DNA of 9,885 bases, taken from positions 1-9,885 of the forward strand of contig CAZIPZ010000152.1 in NCBI GenBank assembly GCA_964541075.1. The letters are read 5' to 3'. This stretch comes from CAZIPZ01 sp964541075. GTDB lineage: Bacteria; Acidobacteriota; Terriglobia; 20CM-2-55-15. The notes under the pieces are model-generated. The model did no database searches and had not been told where the DNA came from. It saw only the letters and a list, made by a program, of their open reading frames with translations. A program made the translations under genes and the position numbers. This document shows positions 1 to 5,945 of the stretch, piece after piece; positions within the stretch are counted from its first letter, which is position 1; every line of letters begins with the position of its first letter.

Positions 1-826
1 GTACGATCCCTGCGTTCGAAGTTAAATTTAGGAATTCCAGATAGCCGAACGGGTCAATTGTGCGGATGCGTGTGAGATCGATTCCAAATTCGCGAATCCG
101 TTTGGCGGTGCGCGGATGAATTGGGAAAATCACAGGCATCGACTGGGCGATGACTTCGAGAGCTTCCAGAATTCCCCTGAGCACGATTGGGTCATCAACA
201 TTTGAAGGCCGGTGCAAGGTGACCACCGCGTAGTTTCGCGGCTTCAATTCAAGGCGTGAGAGGACGTCCAACCGGGCTGCCTTTTCCCGTTGTTTCATGA
301 GGGTGTCGATCATGACATTGCCGACGAAATGGATTTTGCCGGCAGGTGCGCCCTCCCGCTTCAGGTTTTCGTCAGCGTCGCGGCTCGTTGTGAAAAGAAT
401 GTCTGCGAGCGCGTCGGTTACGAGCCGATTGATTTCCTCCGGCATGGTTCGGTCAAAGCTTCGAAGGCCCGCTTCAACGTGGGCGACCCGAATCAAGAGT
501 TTTGCTGCGACGATGGTGCACGCCATTGTGGAGTTGACGTCGCCCACAACGAGCACGAGATCGGGTTTGCACTCCATGCAAACCTTCTCGAACTCCGTCA
601 TTATGAGTGCGGTTTGCTGCGCATGTGTTCCGGAGCCGACGCCAAGATAAACATCGGGTGCGGGAATTCCCAGATCGCGAAAGAACACGTCCGACATGCC
701 TTCGTCGTAGTGTTGGCCGGTGTGCACCAGAATTCCCTCAAGCTGCGGCGTCTTCTTCATCTCCTCGACGATTGGAGCAATTTTCATGAAGTTGGGCCGC
801 GCGCCCACGACGTTAAGGACTTTCAT
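1..826 (-). CDS. wecB: UDP-N-acetylglucosamine 2-epimerase (non-hydrolysing), 3' end missing
   Basis: This enzyme interconverts UDP-GlcNAc and UDP-ManNAc in the cytoplasm, supplying ManNAc for surface polysaccharides. I translated the minus strand from the ATG at 826; 275 codons are visible and the frame runs off the left edge. The protein opens with MKVLNVVGARPNF, the standard WecB N-terminus, which is why I chose this start although no clear Shine-Dalgarno precedes it. Family motifs follow in order: HTGQHYD (residues 35-41), VVGDVNSTMA with D96, HVEAGLRS with E118, MPEEINR with E130, and TLHRPSNVDD with H205, at positions matching the known catalytic acids and histidine of E. coli WecB. About 90-100 C-terminal residues, including the TDSGG nucleotide-binding motif, would lie outside the window. 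An in-frame ATG at 877 would add 17 residues unlike the family. It is divergent from the DsbD-domain gene. Confidence 0.96.
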   Translation of the reverse strand, partial: MKVLNVVGARPNFMKIAPIVEEMKKTPQLEGILVHTGQHYDEGMSDVFFRDLGIPAPDVYLGVGSGTHAQQTALIMTEFEKVCMECKPDLVLVVGDVNSTMACTIVAAKLLIRVAHVEAGLRSFDRTMPEEINRLVTDALADILFTTSRDADENLKREGAPAGKIHFVGNVMIDTLMKQREKAARLDVLSRLELKPRNYAVVTLHRPSNVDDPIVLRGILEALEVIAQSMPVIFPIHPRTAKRIREFGIDLTRIRTIDPFGYLEFLNLTSNAGIV

Positions 827-941
827 GCTAAGATTTTGGGAAATTGCGAATTTCGCCGTTTCGAACGCATAATCCATTGTGTTGCGGGGTGGAGAAATTC
901 GCAATTCGAAATCGGATTGTCGGCGTCCCTTTGGAGGTCTT
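827..941. promoter_or_regulatory. Divergent intergenic region with 13-bp inverted repeat
   Basis: This 115-nt gap lies between the divergent starts of wecB (826, minus) and the DsbD-domain gene (942, plus), so promoters for both must lie in or near it. It contains AATTGCGAATTTC at 842-854 and its exact reverse complement GAAATTCGCAATT at 894-906, separated by 39 nt. TTCGAA also occurs beside both arms. The repeat could be paired operator sites or a hairpin in the wecB leader. I could not identify convincing -35/-10 pairs, so the regulatory role is inference; the repeat itself is directly visible. Confidence 0.5.
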
Positions 942-1349
942 ATGAATCTGGTTCTTGGGATTTTGCTCTTCTTACAATTGCCGCAAGTGCTTGAGCCGGA
1001 ATTCAAGGCGCCCACTCCAATTAAAGCGGGCGCGAAGGGTGAGATCGTCGTCTCCTTTAAGGTTCTGGAGGGTTACGCCATCAGCCGCGAACCGCTTCCC
1101 ATCACCCTGAAGTTGAACGAAGTACAAGGTTTGAAGCTCGAAAAGACCACGTTTGCAACCCCGGCCGAAGATCCCAAAGCGAAGGATGAGTATTATGTCG
1201 ATCTACCGGCGCTTCGCATTCCCCTGACCGCTGCGAAGGCAGGTAAGTACGAGGTTTCAGGCAAATTAACGTACTTCTTCTGCTCGAAGACCGACGGGTT
1301 TTGCTCTCGCCAGGCCGTTGATGTGAAGGCGCCGGTCACGATTCAATAA
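942..1349 (+). CDS. Secreted stand-alone DsbD N-terminal-like domain protein
   Basis: A 135-residue protein. The start at 942 is fixed by GGAGG at 933-937, four nt upstream; a TTG at 879 would add 21 unconvincing residues. The N-terminus is hydrophobic (residues 1-13), probably a signal peptide or anchor, although it has no basic residue in its first part. The rest matches the pattern of the DsbD N-terminal immunoglobulin-like domain: EGYAISREPLPITLKL (43-58), then GKYEVSGKLTYFFC with a Cys pair C114 and C121 in the Y-x2-C-x6-C position. In E. coli nDsbD the equivalent C103/C109 pair (x5 spacing) passes electrons to periplasmic DsbC and related partners. Here the membrane domain and thioredoxin domain of DsbD are absent, so the electron donor is unknown. 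It heads a plus-strand set and ends 8 nt before the phosphatidyltransferase. The domain assignment is by pattern recognition; the redox role is inferred. Confidence 0.72.
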   Translation: MNLVLGILLFLQLPQVLEPEFKAPTPIKAGAKGEIVVSFKVLEGYAISREPLPITLKLNEVQGLKLEKTTFATPAEDPKAKDEYYVDLPALRIPLTAAKAGKYEVSGKLTYFFCSKTDGFCSRQAVDVKAPVTIQ

Positions 1350-1357
1350 CTGAGCAT

Positions 1358-1942
1358 ATGTCCACTAGGGTCGAGCAATATTCTTCCGCCGTTCTGACCA
1401 CGGCGAATCAGCTCACGATTCTTAGAATCCTATTTGTGCCCGTGTTTGTCATCATGCTGGTGTACCACCACACTGGATGGGCGCTGGCCACGTTCGTGGC
1501 TGCGGGCGTTTCAGATGTCCTCGATGGAATCATCGCGCGGCGTTTTGGGCAAAAAACGTCGATCGGGTCCGTCTTGGATCCGCTTGCGGACAAGCTGTTG
1601 ATGACGACATCGATTGTGATTCTCTCCCTGCCCCAAATGGAGTTCATCAACGAAATTCCGCGCTGGCTCATGATCCTGATGATCTTTCGGGATGTCTTTA
1701 TTTTATTGGTTTCGCTCATCATCGTGCTAATGATCGGATGGCGCGTCTTTCGTCCATCACCGTACGGCAAAGCAAGCACCGTGCTTCAGGTTCTCACCGT
1801 TCTGGGCGTTCTTTATTGCAACTGGAAGGGCATCGTTGTGCCGGAGCTGCATATCCTCTTTTACATGACGGGCTTTATGACCGTTCTTTCGGGCTTGCAC
1901 TACCTTGTTATCGGGCGGCGATACTGGTACCTGAATGAGTAG
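1358..1942 (+). CDS. pgsA: CDP-alcohol phosphatidyltransferase, PgsA-like
   Basis: An integral inner-membrane enzyme that transfers a phosphatidyl group from CDP-diacylglycerol to a small alcohol, most likely glycerol-3-phosphate, as the first committed step to phosphatidylglycerol. The 194-residue length is usual. NQLTILRI (17-24) precedes the first membrane segment, as in PgsA. The family signature D-x2-DG-x2-AR-x8-G-x3-D-x3-D is complete: D53, D56, G57, A60, R61, G70, D74 and D78, the four Asp binding divalent metals. Hydrophobic stretches at about 25-50, 80-96, 103-127, 143-158 and 165-186 fit a multi-pass protein. The start ATG at 1358 has only a weak ribosome site; no other start leaves NQLTILRI at a sensible place. 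Its stop overlaps the next gene by 8 nt, indicating translational coupling. The alcohol substrate cannot be proved from sequence: a cardiolipin-synthase-type member is possible. Confidence 0.85.
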   Translation: MSTRVEQYSSAVLTTANQLTILRILFVPVFVIMLVYHHTGWALATFVAAGVSDVLDGIIARRFGQKTSIGSVLDPLADKLLMTTSIVILSLPQMEFINEIPRWLMILMIFRDVFILLVSLIIVLMIGWRVFRPSPYGKASTVLQVLTVLGVLYCNWKGIVVPELHILFYMTGFMTVLSGLHYLVIGRRYWYLNE

Positions 1943-3302
1943 CAAGCGGCAGTTTTCCTCGTCTGCCTATGTGCACAAGGCGGTGCATGAATACCGCGAC
2001 GCGCCGGCCCATCGGAGTTCGGAATCTCAGCGGGTGCGAGTATTGTCTGTTGAGGCAGGTTCACTGGCTGCGCGCATCGGTTTGAAAGCCGGCGACGAAA
2101 TCCTTGAACTTAACGGCAACCCTATCCTGGACGTCATCGACTTTCAGTTCAAAGCGGCAACCATCGGGCGGCGGACAACCATCCGGACGCAAGACAGAAA
2201 GCTCACATTCGTTCGGCGGGAATGGGAAACCTTCGGATTGGAACTCGAAGCCATTGAGCCAATGGTTTGCAAAAACCAATGCGTTTTTTGCTTCGTCCAT
2301 CAAAACCCAAAGAATGTTCGTCGCTCTTTGCACATCAAAGACGAGGACTATCGGCTCTCGTTCCTTTTTGGAAATTACCTGACCTTGACGAATGTCCACG
2401 AGGACGAGATGCAACGCATCATCGATCAGCGATTGTCGCCGCTCTACATCTCGGTGCACGCGACGGAGCCCGAGCTCAGGACGATTCTACTGGGCAATGC
2501 GGAGTACGACGGAATCATTGAGAAGATAGAAAGGCTGACGTCAGCCGGCATTACATTGCATTGTCAGGTGGTTTTGTGTCCCGGTCTTAACGACGGCGTC
2601 CACCTGGAACGCACCATCGACGACTTGTTGAAGTTTCATCCAGGGGTCGCGTCCCTCGCGATTGTGCCTGTCGGCCTGACGGATCATCGAAGGAATCTTC
2701 CGGAACTCCGCCCATTCACGCCCGAATATGCGAGGGATCTCATCGCGAACATGGCCCCTGTTCAGCGGAAGCTGAGACGTAAAATAGGCAGCCCGTTCGC
2801 TTTTATAGGCGATGAAATTTACATCATGGCTGGAGTGCAGATTCCGTCATCGCGACACTACGCCGACTTTCCTCAAATCGAAAACGGCGTCGGCATGGTT
2901 CGGGCATTTTTGACTCAGTTCGACGCCGCAATGCGCAAGAAGCCATCCGGTAGGGCCAGCGGAACAGTTTGTACGGGAAAAGTGTTTTATCCATTTCTCA
3001 AGGAGTGCATTGATCGTTTGGGGATGGATCTCAAGACCGTGGCGGTGGAAAGCAAGTTTTGGGGCGGCGGCATCGGTGTGGCAGGGTTGCTCACGGGCAG
3101 CGACTTCATTCAAGCGCTCAAGGGGTCGGTGTATGGGGACTTTGTGGTCCTGCCGTCGGAATCGATGATCGGCGACGACTATCTGTTTCTGGATGACTTG
3201 AGGCTCAGAGACGTGGAGACGGAGCTAGGAGTCGAGGTCGTTCCTTCCGGGTACGACGCCGCAGATTTCGTGAGACTGATGGAAGAAAAGGGGACGGAAT
3301 AG
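1935..3302 (+). CDS. PDZ-DUF512 radical-SAM-like FeS protein of unknown function
   Basis: A 455-residue protein with three parts. Residues about 33-95 are PDZ-like (VEAGSLAARIGLKAGDEILELNG). Residues about 105-245 form a radical-SAM-like portion with C112-x3-C116-x2-C119, which could bind a [4Fe-4S] cluster, followed by FGNYLTLTNV (145-154) and YISVHAT (171-177). The C-terminal part is DUF512, with SSRHYADFPQIENGVGM (305-321), VAGLLTG (382-388), LPSESMIG (406-413) and FLDD (418-421). This architecture is conserved in Cyanobacteria (the TIGR03279 FeS oxidoreductase family), Clostridia and others, and to my knowledge has no established function. The first 30 residues resemble nothing I know; GTG codons at residues 13, 17 and 34 are alternative starts, but ATG 1935 overlaps the upstream stop by 8 nt and suits coupling to the phosphatidyltransferase gene. 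No membrane segment is evident. The family call is strong; any function is open. Confidence 0.9.
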   Translation: MSSKRQFSSSAYVHKAVHEYRDAPAHRSSESQRVRVLSVEAGSLAARIGLKAGDEILELNGNPILDVIDFQFKAATIGRRTTIRTQDRKLTFVRREWETFGLELEAIEPMVCKNQCVFCFVHQNPKNVRRSLHIKDEDYRLSFLFGNYLTLTNVHEDEMQRIIDQRLSPLYISVHATEPELRTILLGNAEYDGIIEKIERLTSAGITLHCQVVLCPGLNDGVHLERTIDDLLKFHPGVASLAIVPVGLTDHRRNLPELRPFTPEYARDLIANMAPVQRKLRRKIGSPFAFIGDEIYIMAGVQIPSSRHYADFPQIENGVGMVRAFLTQFDAAMRKKPSGRASGTVCTGKVFYPFLKECIDRLGMDLKTVAVESKFWGGGIGVAGLLTGSDFIQALKGSVYGDFVVLPSESMIGDDYLFLDDLRLRDVETELGVEVVPSGYDAADFVRLMEEKGTE

Positions 3303-3318
3303 GAAAATCGGGGACAGG

Positions 3319-3364
3319 GGCAAAAAGGGCGCAGTGAGCAATTGCTCATTGCGCCCTTTTTGCC
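3319..3364. terminator. Bidirectional rho-independent terminator between convergent genes
   Basis: A 46-nt near-perfect palindrome: arm 3319-3341 and arm 3342-3364 are complementary at 22 of 23 positions, with an AATT tip. A G+C-rich stem beginning GGGCGCAGTGAGC is flanked by AAAAA on one side (3322-3326) and TTTTT on the other (3357-3361), so transcripts from either side end in a U tract. The single imperfect pair is a G-U wobble in the plus-strand RNA and an A-C mismatch in the minus-strand RNA. It sits 16 nt after the DUF512 gene stop and 20 nt after the prolyl isomerase stop, as expected for a shared terminator. Confidence 0.93.
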
Positions 3365-3384
3365 ATGCCTGACTGCCGCCCCCG

Positions 3385-3990
3385 TTATTTCGTTTCGGCG
3401 ACTCTTTCGATCGTAATCTTTTTCATGACGACATCGGTGACAGGGCGATCGCCCGGCTTCGTCGTTTTCGTTTTTCCGATCTTCTTCACGATATCCATGC
3501 CGTCAACGACCTGCCCGAAGATGCTGTGTTTTCCATCGAGAAAAGGCGTTGGAACCAGAGTGATGAAGAACTGGCTTCCGTTCGTATTCGGCCCGGCATT
3601 CGCCATCGACAACATACCTTCCTTGTTGTGCTTGAACTGAGGATAGAACTCGTCTGCAAATCGGTAGCCGGGGCCTCCGGACCCTGTTCCGGTCGGATCG
3701 CCGCCCTGGATCATAAACCCATCGATGACGCGATGAAAAATGAGGCCGTCGTAATACCGTCTGCCTTTGAGCACCTGATTCGTCTTAGGATCTTTCCATT
3801 CTTTCGTGCCCTCAGCCAGGCCAATAAAGTTCGCAACGGTATTGGGCGCCTGGCGTTCGTATAGCTCGACAGTGAAATTACCCATGCTGGTTTCGAAGTG
3901 GGCGTAAGTTCCTGGTCGCAATTTTTTCTTCTCCTGTGCGAATGCCGCTGGGACGACGAGCAGCAACGCGAAAATCAGAAGTTTTCTCAT
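3385..3990 (-). CDS. ppiA: Exported cyclophilin-type peptidyl-prolyl cis-trans isomerase
   Basis: Catalyses cis-trans isomerisation of X-Pro bonds, assisting folding of exported proteins. The 201-residue protein starts with a clear signal peptide, MRKLLIFALLLVVPAAFA, with cleavage likely after A18, placing it in the periplasm or, less likely, outside the cell. The cyclophilin fold runs from about 28 to 198. Active-site residues line up with human CypA by spacing: F85-H86-R87 (R55), F92 and M93 (F60, M61), Q95 (Q63), NTNGSQFF 135-142 (Q111, F113) and LDGKH with H155 (H126). The Trp121 position of CypA is F150 here, as in bacterial PpiA, which is known to lower cyclosporin A binding. An AAAGGAG site (3998-4004 on the plus coordinates) lies 7 nt before the ATG. 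Its start overlaps the stop of the upstream methyltransferase/reductase gene as ATGA, so the two are probably co-translated. It ends at the shared terminator. Confidence 0.95.
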   Translation of the reverse strand: MRKLLIFALLLVVPAAFAQEKKKLRPGTYAHFETSMGNFTVELYERQAPNTVANFIGLAEGTKEWKDPKTNQVLKGRRYYDGLIFHRVIDGFMIQGGDPTGTGSGGPGYRFADEFYPQFKHNKEGMLSMANAGPNTNGSQFFITLVPTPFLDGKHSIFGQVVDGMDIVKKIGKTKTTKPGDRPVTDVVMKKITIERVAETK

Positions 3991-5858
3991 CGGGATGCTC
4001 CTTTCATACTGAGAACAGATAAGACTTCGATCGCCGTTTGATAGTGTTCAAACGGGCCGCGAATCTGGACGCCCTGGACCATACTTCGCATCTGATCGAG
4101 GATATCCTGCGCGATGCGAATACCTTCCTCTCGGGCCGCCTCCGGCGTTTCGGCTCGCCGCATGCGCTCGAGGATGGAGTTGGGCACTGAGCACCCCGGC
4201 ACTTCATTGTTTAAGAATTCGGCCGTCTTGTAATTCGCAAGTGGCAAGATTCCTACAATTACAGGGATTTTGCAATCCTCAATGCGCCGGAGAAAACGCT
4301 CCAGCACATCAAAATCAAAAACCGGCTGAGTGAGTGCGAACTCTGCTCCGGCTTCCACTTTGTAGTAAAACCGCCGAAGTTCTTCATCATTATTAATCGC
4401 GCCTGGATTTGCACCCACGCCAACCACAAACCCGGTTGGCCCCCCGATGGATTTGCCGCCGACATCGATTCCCTGGTTCAGTCGATGAACCATATTCGTT
4501 AAGCCGATCGAGTCCACGTCGTAAACGGCTGTAACGGTTGCGTAGTCTCCGGTCTGTGGCGGATCTCCGGTGATCAACAACAGGTTCCGAAGCCCGAGTG
4601 CATAGGCGCCCAGCAGGTCGGATTGCATGCCAAGCAGATTGCGATCCCCGCACGTGTAGTGCGCGAGACTTTCGATGTCGGTTGATCGTTCAAGAAGAAG
4701 GGCCAAGGAAATCGCATTCATCCGGGCGCTGGATCGAGGCGCATCCGGAATGTTGACGGCGTCCACATCGTGAGCTTGAAGATATTTCGCTTCTTCAACA
4801 GCCTCCGCAAAGTCGTGTCCCGTGGGCGGAATCATCTCGACAATCTTGATGAACTGCTTGTCATTCAGTTTGCGACCCAGACGGGACTTTCGAGTCAGGT
4901 CGATAGGCGTCGCGGCCGACGGCGCATCTAAGGAGGAAGATGCGGACGTCGTTGAAAAGGTGATCGTCCCGGGACTTATGGATTTGACGGCGCCACGTAT
5001 CGCTCGAATGTGAGACGGGGTTGTGCCGCAGCAGCCTCCAACCACCCGCACTCCGTATTGGACAAATTTCTTGGCATACGACGCCATATATTCGGGCGAG
5101 CAAAGATAGATGTTCCGGCCTTCAATCTGTTTGGGCTTGCCGGCGTTCGGTTGAACCGAAAGATATTTTGACGTTACGGTCGCGATGCGCTCGATGCTGT
5201 CCAGCATTGTTTGCGGCCCAACACTGCAATTGAGTCCGAGGACGTCCGCGCCCCAATCGTCCAGGCGCTTCGCGAATACTTCAGGCGGTGTTCCTTCGAG
5301 GCTGTTTCCATCCTCCTCGATCGTCATTTGAGCCATGACCGGTTTGTCAGAGATTTCACGAACGCCGGAGATCGCGGCGTAAACTTCGTTCATATCGGAG
5401 AAGGTCTCAAGGATGAAGAGATCCACTCCGCCTTCTAGCAATGCGGNNNNNNNNNNGGCGGCCTGCTCCTTGAAGATGCCTCTCGCTTCTTCGATCGCTG
5501 TTTTCCCCCATGGCTCAATGCGAATTCCAAGCGGACCGATCGCGCCCGCAACAAACACGTCTTTGCCCGCCGCCGCTTCGCGCGCGATTCGGGCGCCTTC
5601 AATGTTGATTTGCCGGCTTTGTTCGGCAAGGCCATGCGACATCAACTTTGTCCGGTTGCCGCCGAAAGTGTTTGTTTCAATGATGTCGACGCCCGCCTTG
5701 ATGTAATCCAGATGTACTTCCCGAACTAAATCGGGGTTCGAGATATTCAGTTCATCGAAGCAGCGACTGATGAAGACGCCTTTGCTGTAAAGCATCGTGC
5801 CCATCGCGCCATCGCACACCAGTACGCGTTCCCGCAAGGCGGTCAGAAAATCCTTCAT
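3987..5858 (-). CDS. Bifunctional homocysteine S-methyltransferase / 5,10-methylenetetrahydrofolate reductase
   Basis: A YitJ-type fusion: one domain methylates homocysteine to methionine, the other reduces 5,10-methylene-THF to 5-methyl-THF with FAD. Residues here count from the TTG at 5876, which encodes M1; I prefer ATG 5858 (M7, giving MKDFLTALRERVLVCDGAMGT). N-terminal domain, about 10-297: CDGAMGT, IETNTFGGN (66-74) and the zinc ligands C217 (GLNCSVGP) and C282-C283 (GGCCGT). A Ser/Ala-rich linker at about 300-330 leads to the MetF-like barrel, 335-625, with E347 (EMIPP), D438 (TGDPP) and Q517 (FALTQPVFD) at the catalytic or folate-binding positions of E. coli MetF. HYTCGDRN (406-413) has Gly where many relatives have Arg. 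No cobalamin-binding domain is present. Ten Ns at 5447-5456 interrupt the first domain but the frame stays open. It is the first gene of a two-gene minus-strand unit. Neither candidate start has a convincing ribosome site. Confidence 0.95.
   Translation of the reverse strand: MKDFLTALRERVLVCDGAMGTMLYSKGVFISRCFDELNISNPDLVREVHLDYIKAGVDIIETNTFGGNRTKLMSHGLAEQSRQINIEGARIAREAAAGKDVFVAGAIGPLGIRIEPWGKTAIEEARGIFKEQAAXXXXALLEGGVDLFILETFSDMNEVYAAISGVREISDKPVMAQMTIEEDGNSLEGTPPEVFAKRLDDWGADVLGLNCSVGPQTMLDSIERIATVTSKYLSVQPNAGKPKQIEGRNIYLCSPEYMASYAKKFVQYGVRVVGGCCGTTPSHIRAIRGAVKSISPGTITFSTTSASSSLDAPSAATPIDLTRKSRLGRKLNDKQFIKIVEMIPPTGHDFAEAVEEAKYLQAHDVDAVNIPDAPRSSARMNAISLALLLERSTDIESLAHYTCGDRNLLGMQSDLLGAYALGLRNLLLITGDPPQTGDYATVTAVYDVDSIGLTNMVHRLNQGIDVGGKSIGGPTGFVVGVGANPGAINNDEELRRFYYKVEAGAEFALTQPVFDFDVLERFLRRIEDCKIPVIVGILPLANYKTAEFLNNEVPGCSVPNSILERMRRAETPEAAREEGIRIAQDILDQMRSMVQGVQIRGPFEHYQTAIEVLSVLSMKGASR
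5447..5456. other. Assembly gap (10 Ns) inside the methyltransferase domain
   Basis: Ten consecutive Ns lie between flanks that both code in the same minus-strand gene. Read as given, four undetermined residues fall between KEQAA and ALLEGGVD. On the minus strand the left flank ends in GCCGCC and the right flank begins CCGCATTG; merging them by the shared CC gives KEQAAALLEGGVD, in frame and with the spacing I would expect for the family. The Ns are therefore probably a scaffolding placeholder rather than missing sequence. Confidence 0.9.
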
Positions 5859-5945
5859 AGACGCAAAGTGTAGCAATTTCGGGTGCAGCCGGGACAGTCC
5901 CCTAAATCGCTGAATCCTATGCCATACTTTTTTCCTGGAGAATTC
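5859..5945. promoter_or_regulatory. Divergent intergenic region between methyltransferase/reductase and thiolase genes
   Basis: This 87-nt gap separates two divergent units, so both promoters should be here. A small perfect inverted repeat, GGGAC-A-GTCCC, lies at 5891-5901. On the minus strand a TACACT hexamer sits just 10 nt before the preferred ATG at 5858, which could be a -10 box for an almost leaderless transcript, but I see no good -35. The thiolase ribosome site GGAG is at 5937-5940. There is no room for a SAM riboswitch like the one ahead of Bacillus yitJ. Confidence 0.4.

Noticed and set aside
290..994. Long plus-strand open frame of 234 codons opposite wecB
   Set aside because: It is antisense to a clear wecB reading frame with all family motifs, has no ribosome site and its product resembles nothing.
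5883..5945. Longer N-terminus for the thiolase from GTG 5883 or ATG 5919
   Set aside because: The GGAG at 5937-5940 and the standard thiolase opening at 5946 point to the shorter start.
5859..5945. SAM riboswitch ahead of the methyltransferase/reductase gene
   Set aside because: The gap is only 87 nt and shows no multi-helix structure; just one 5-bp inverted repeat is visible.
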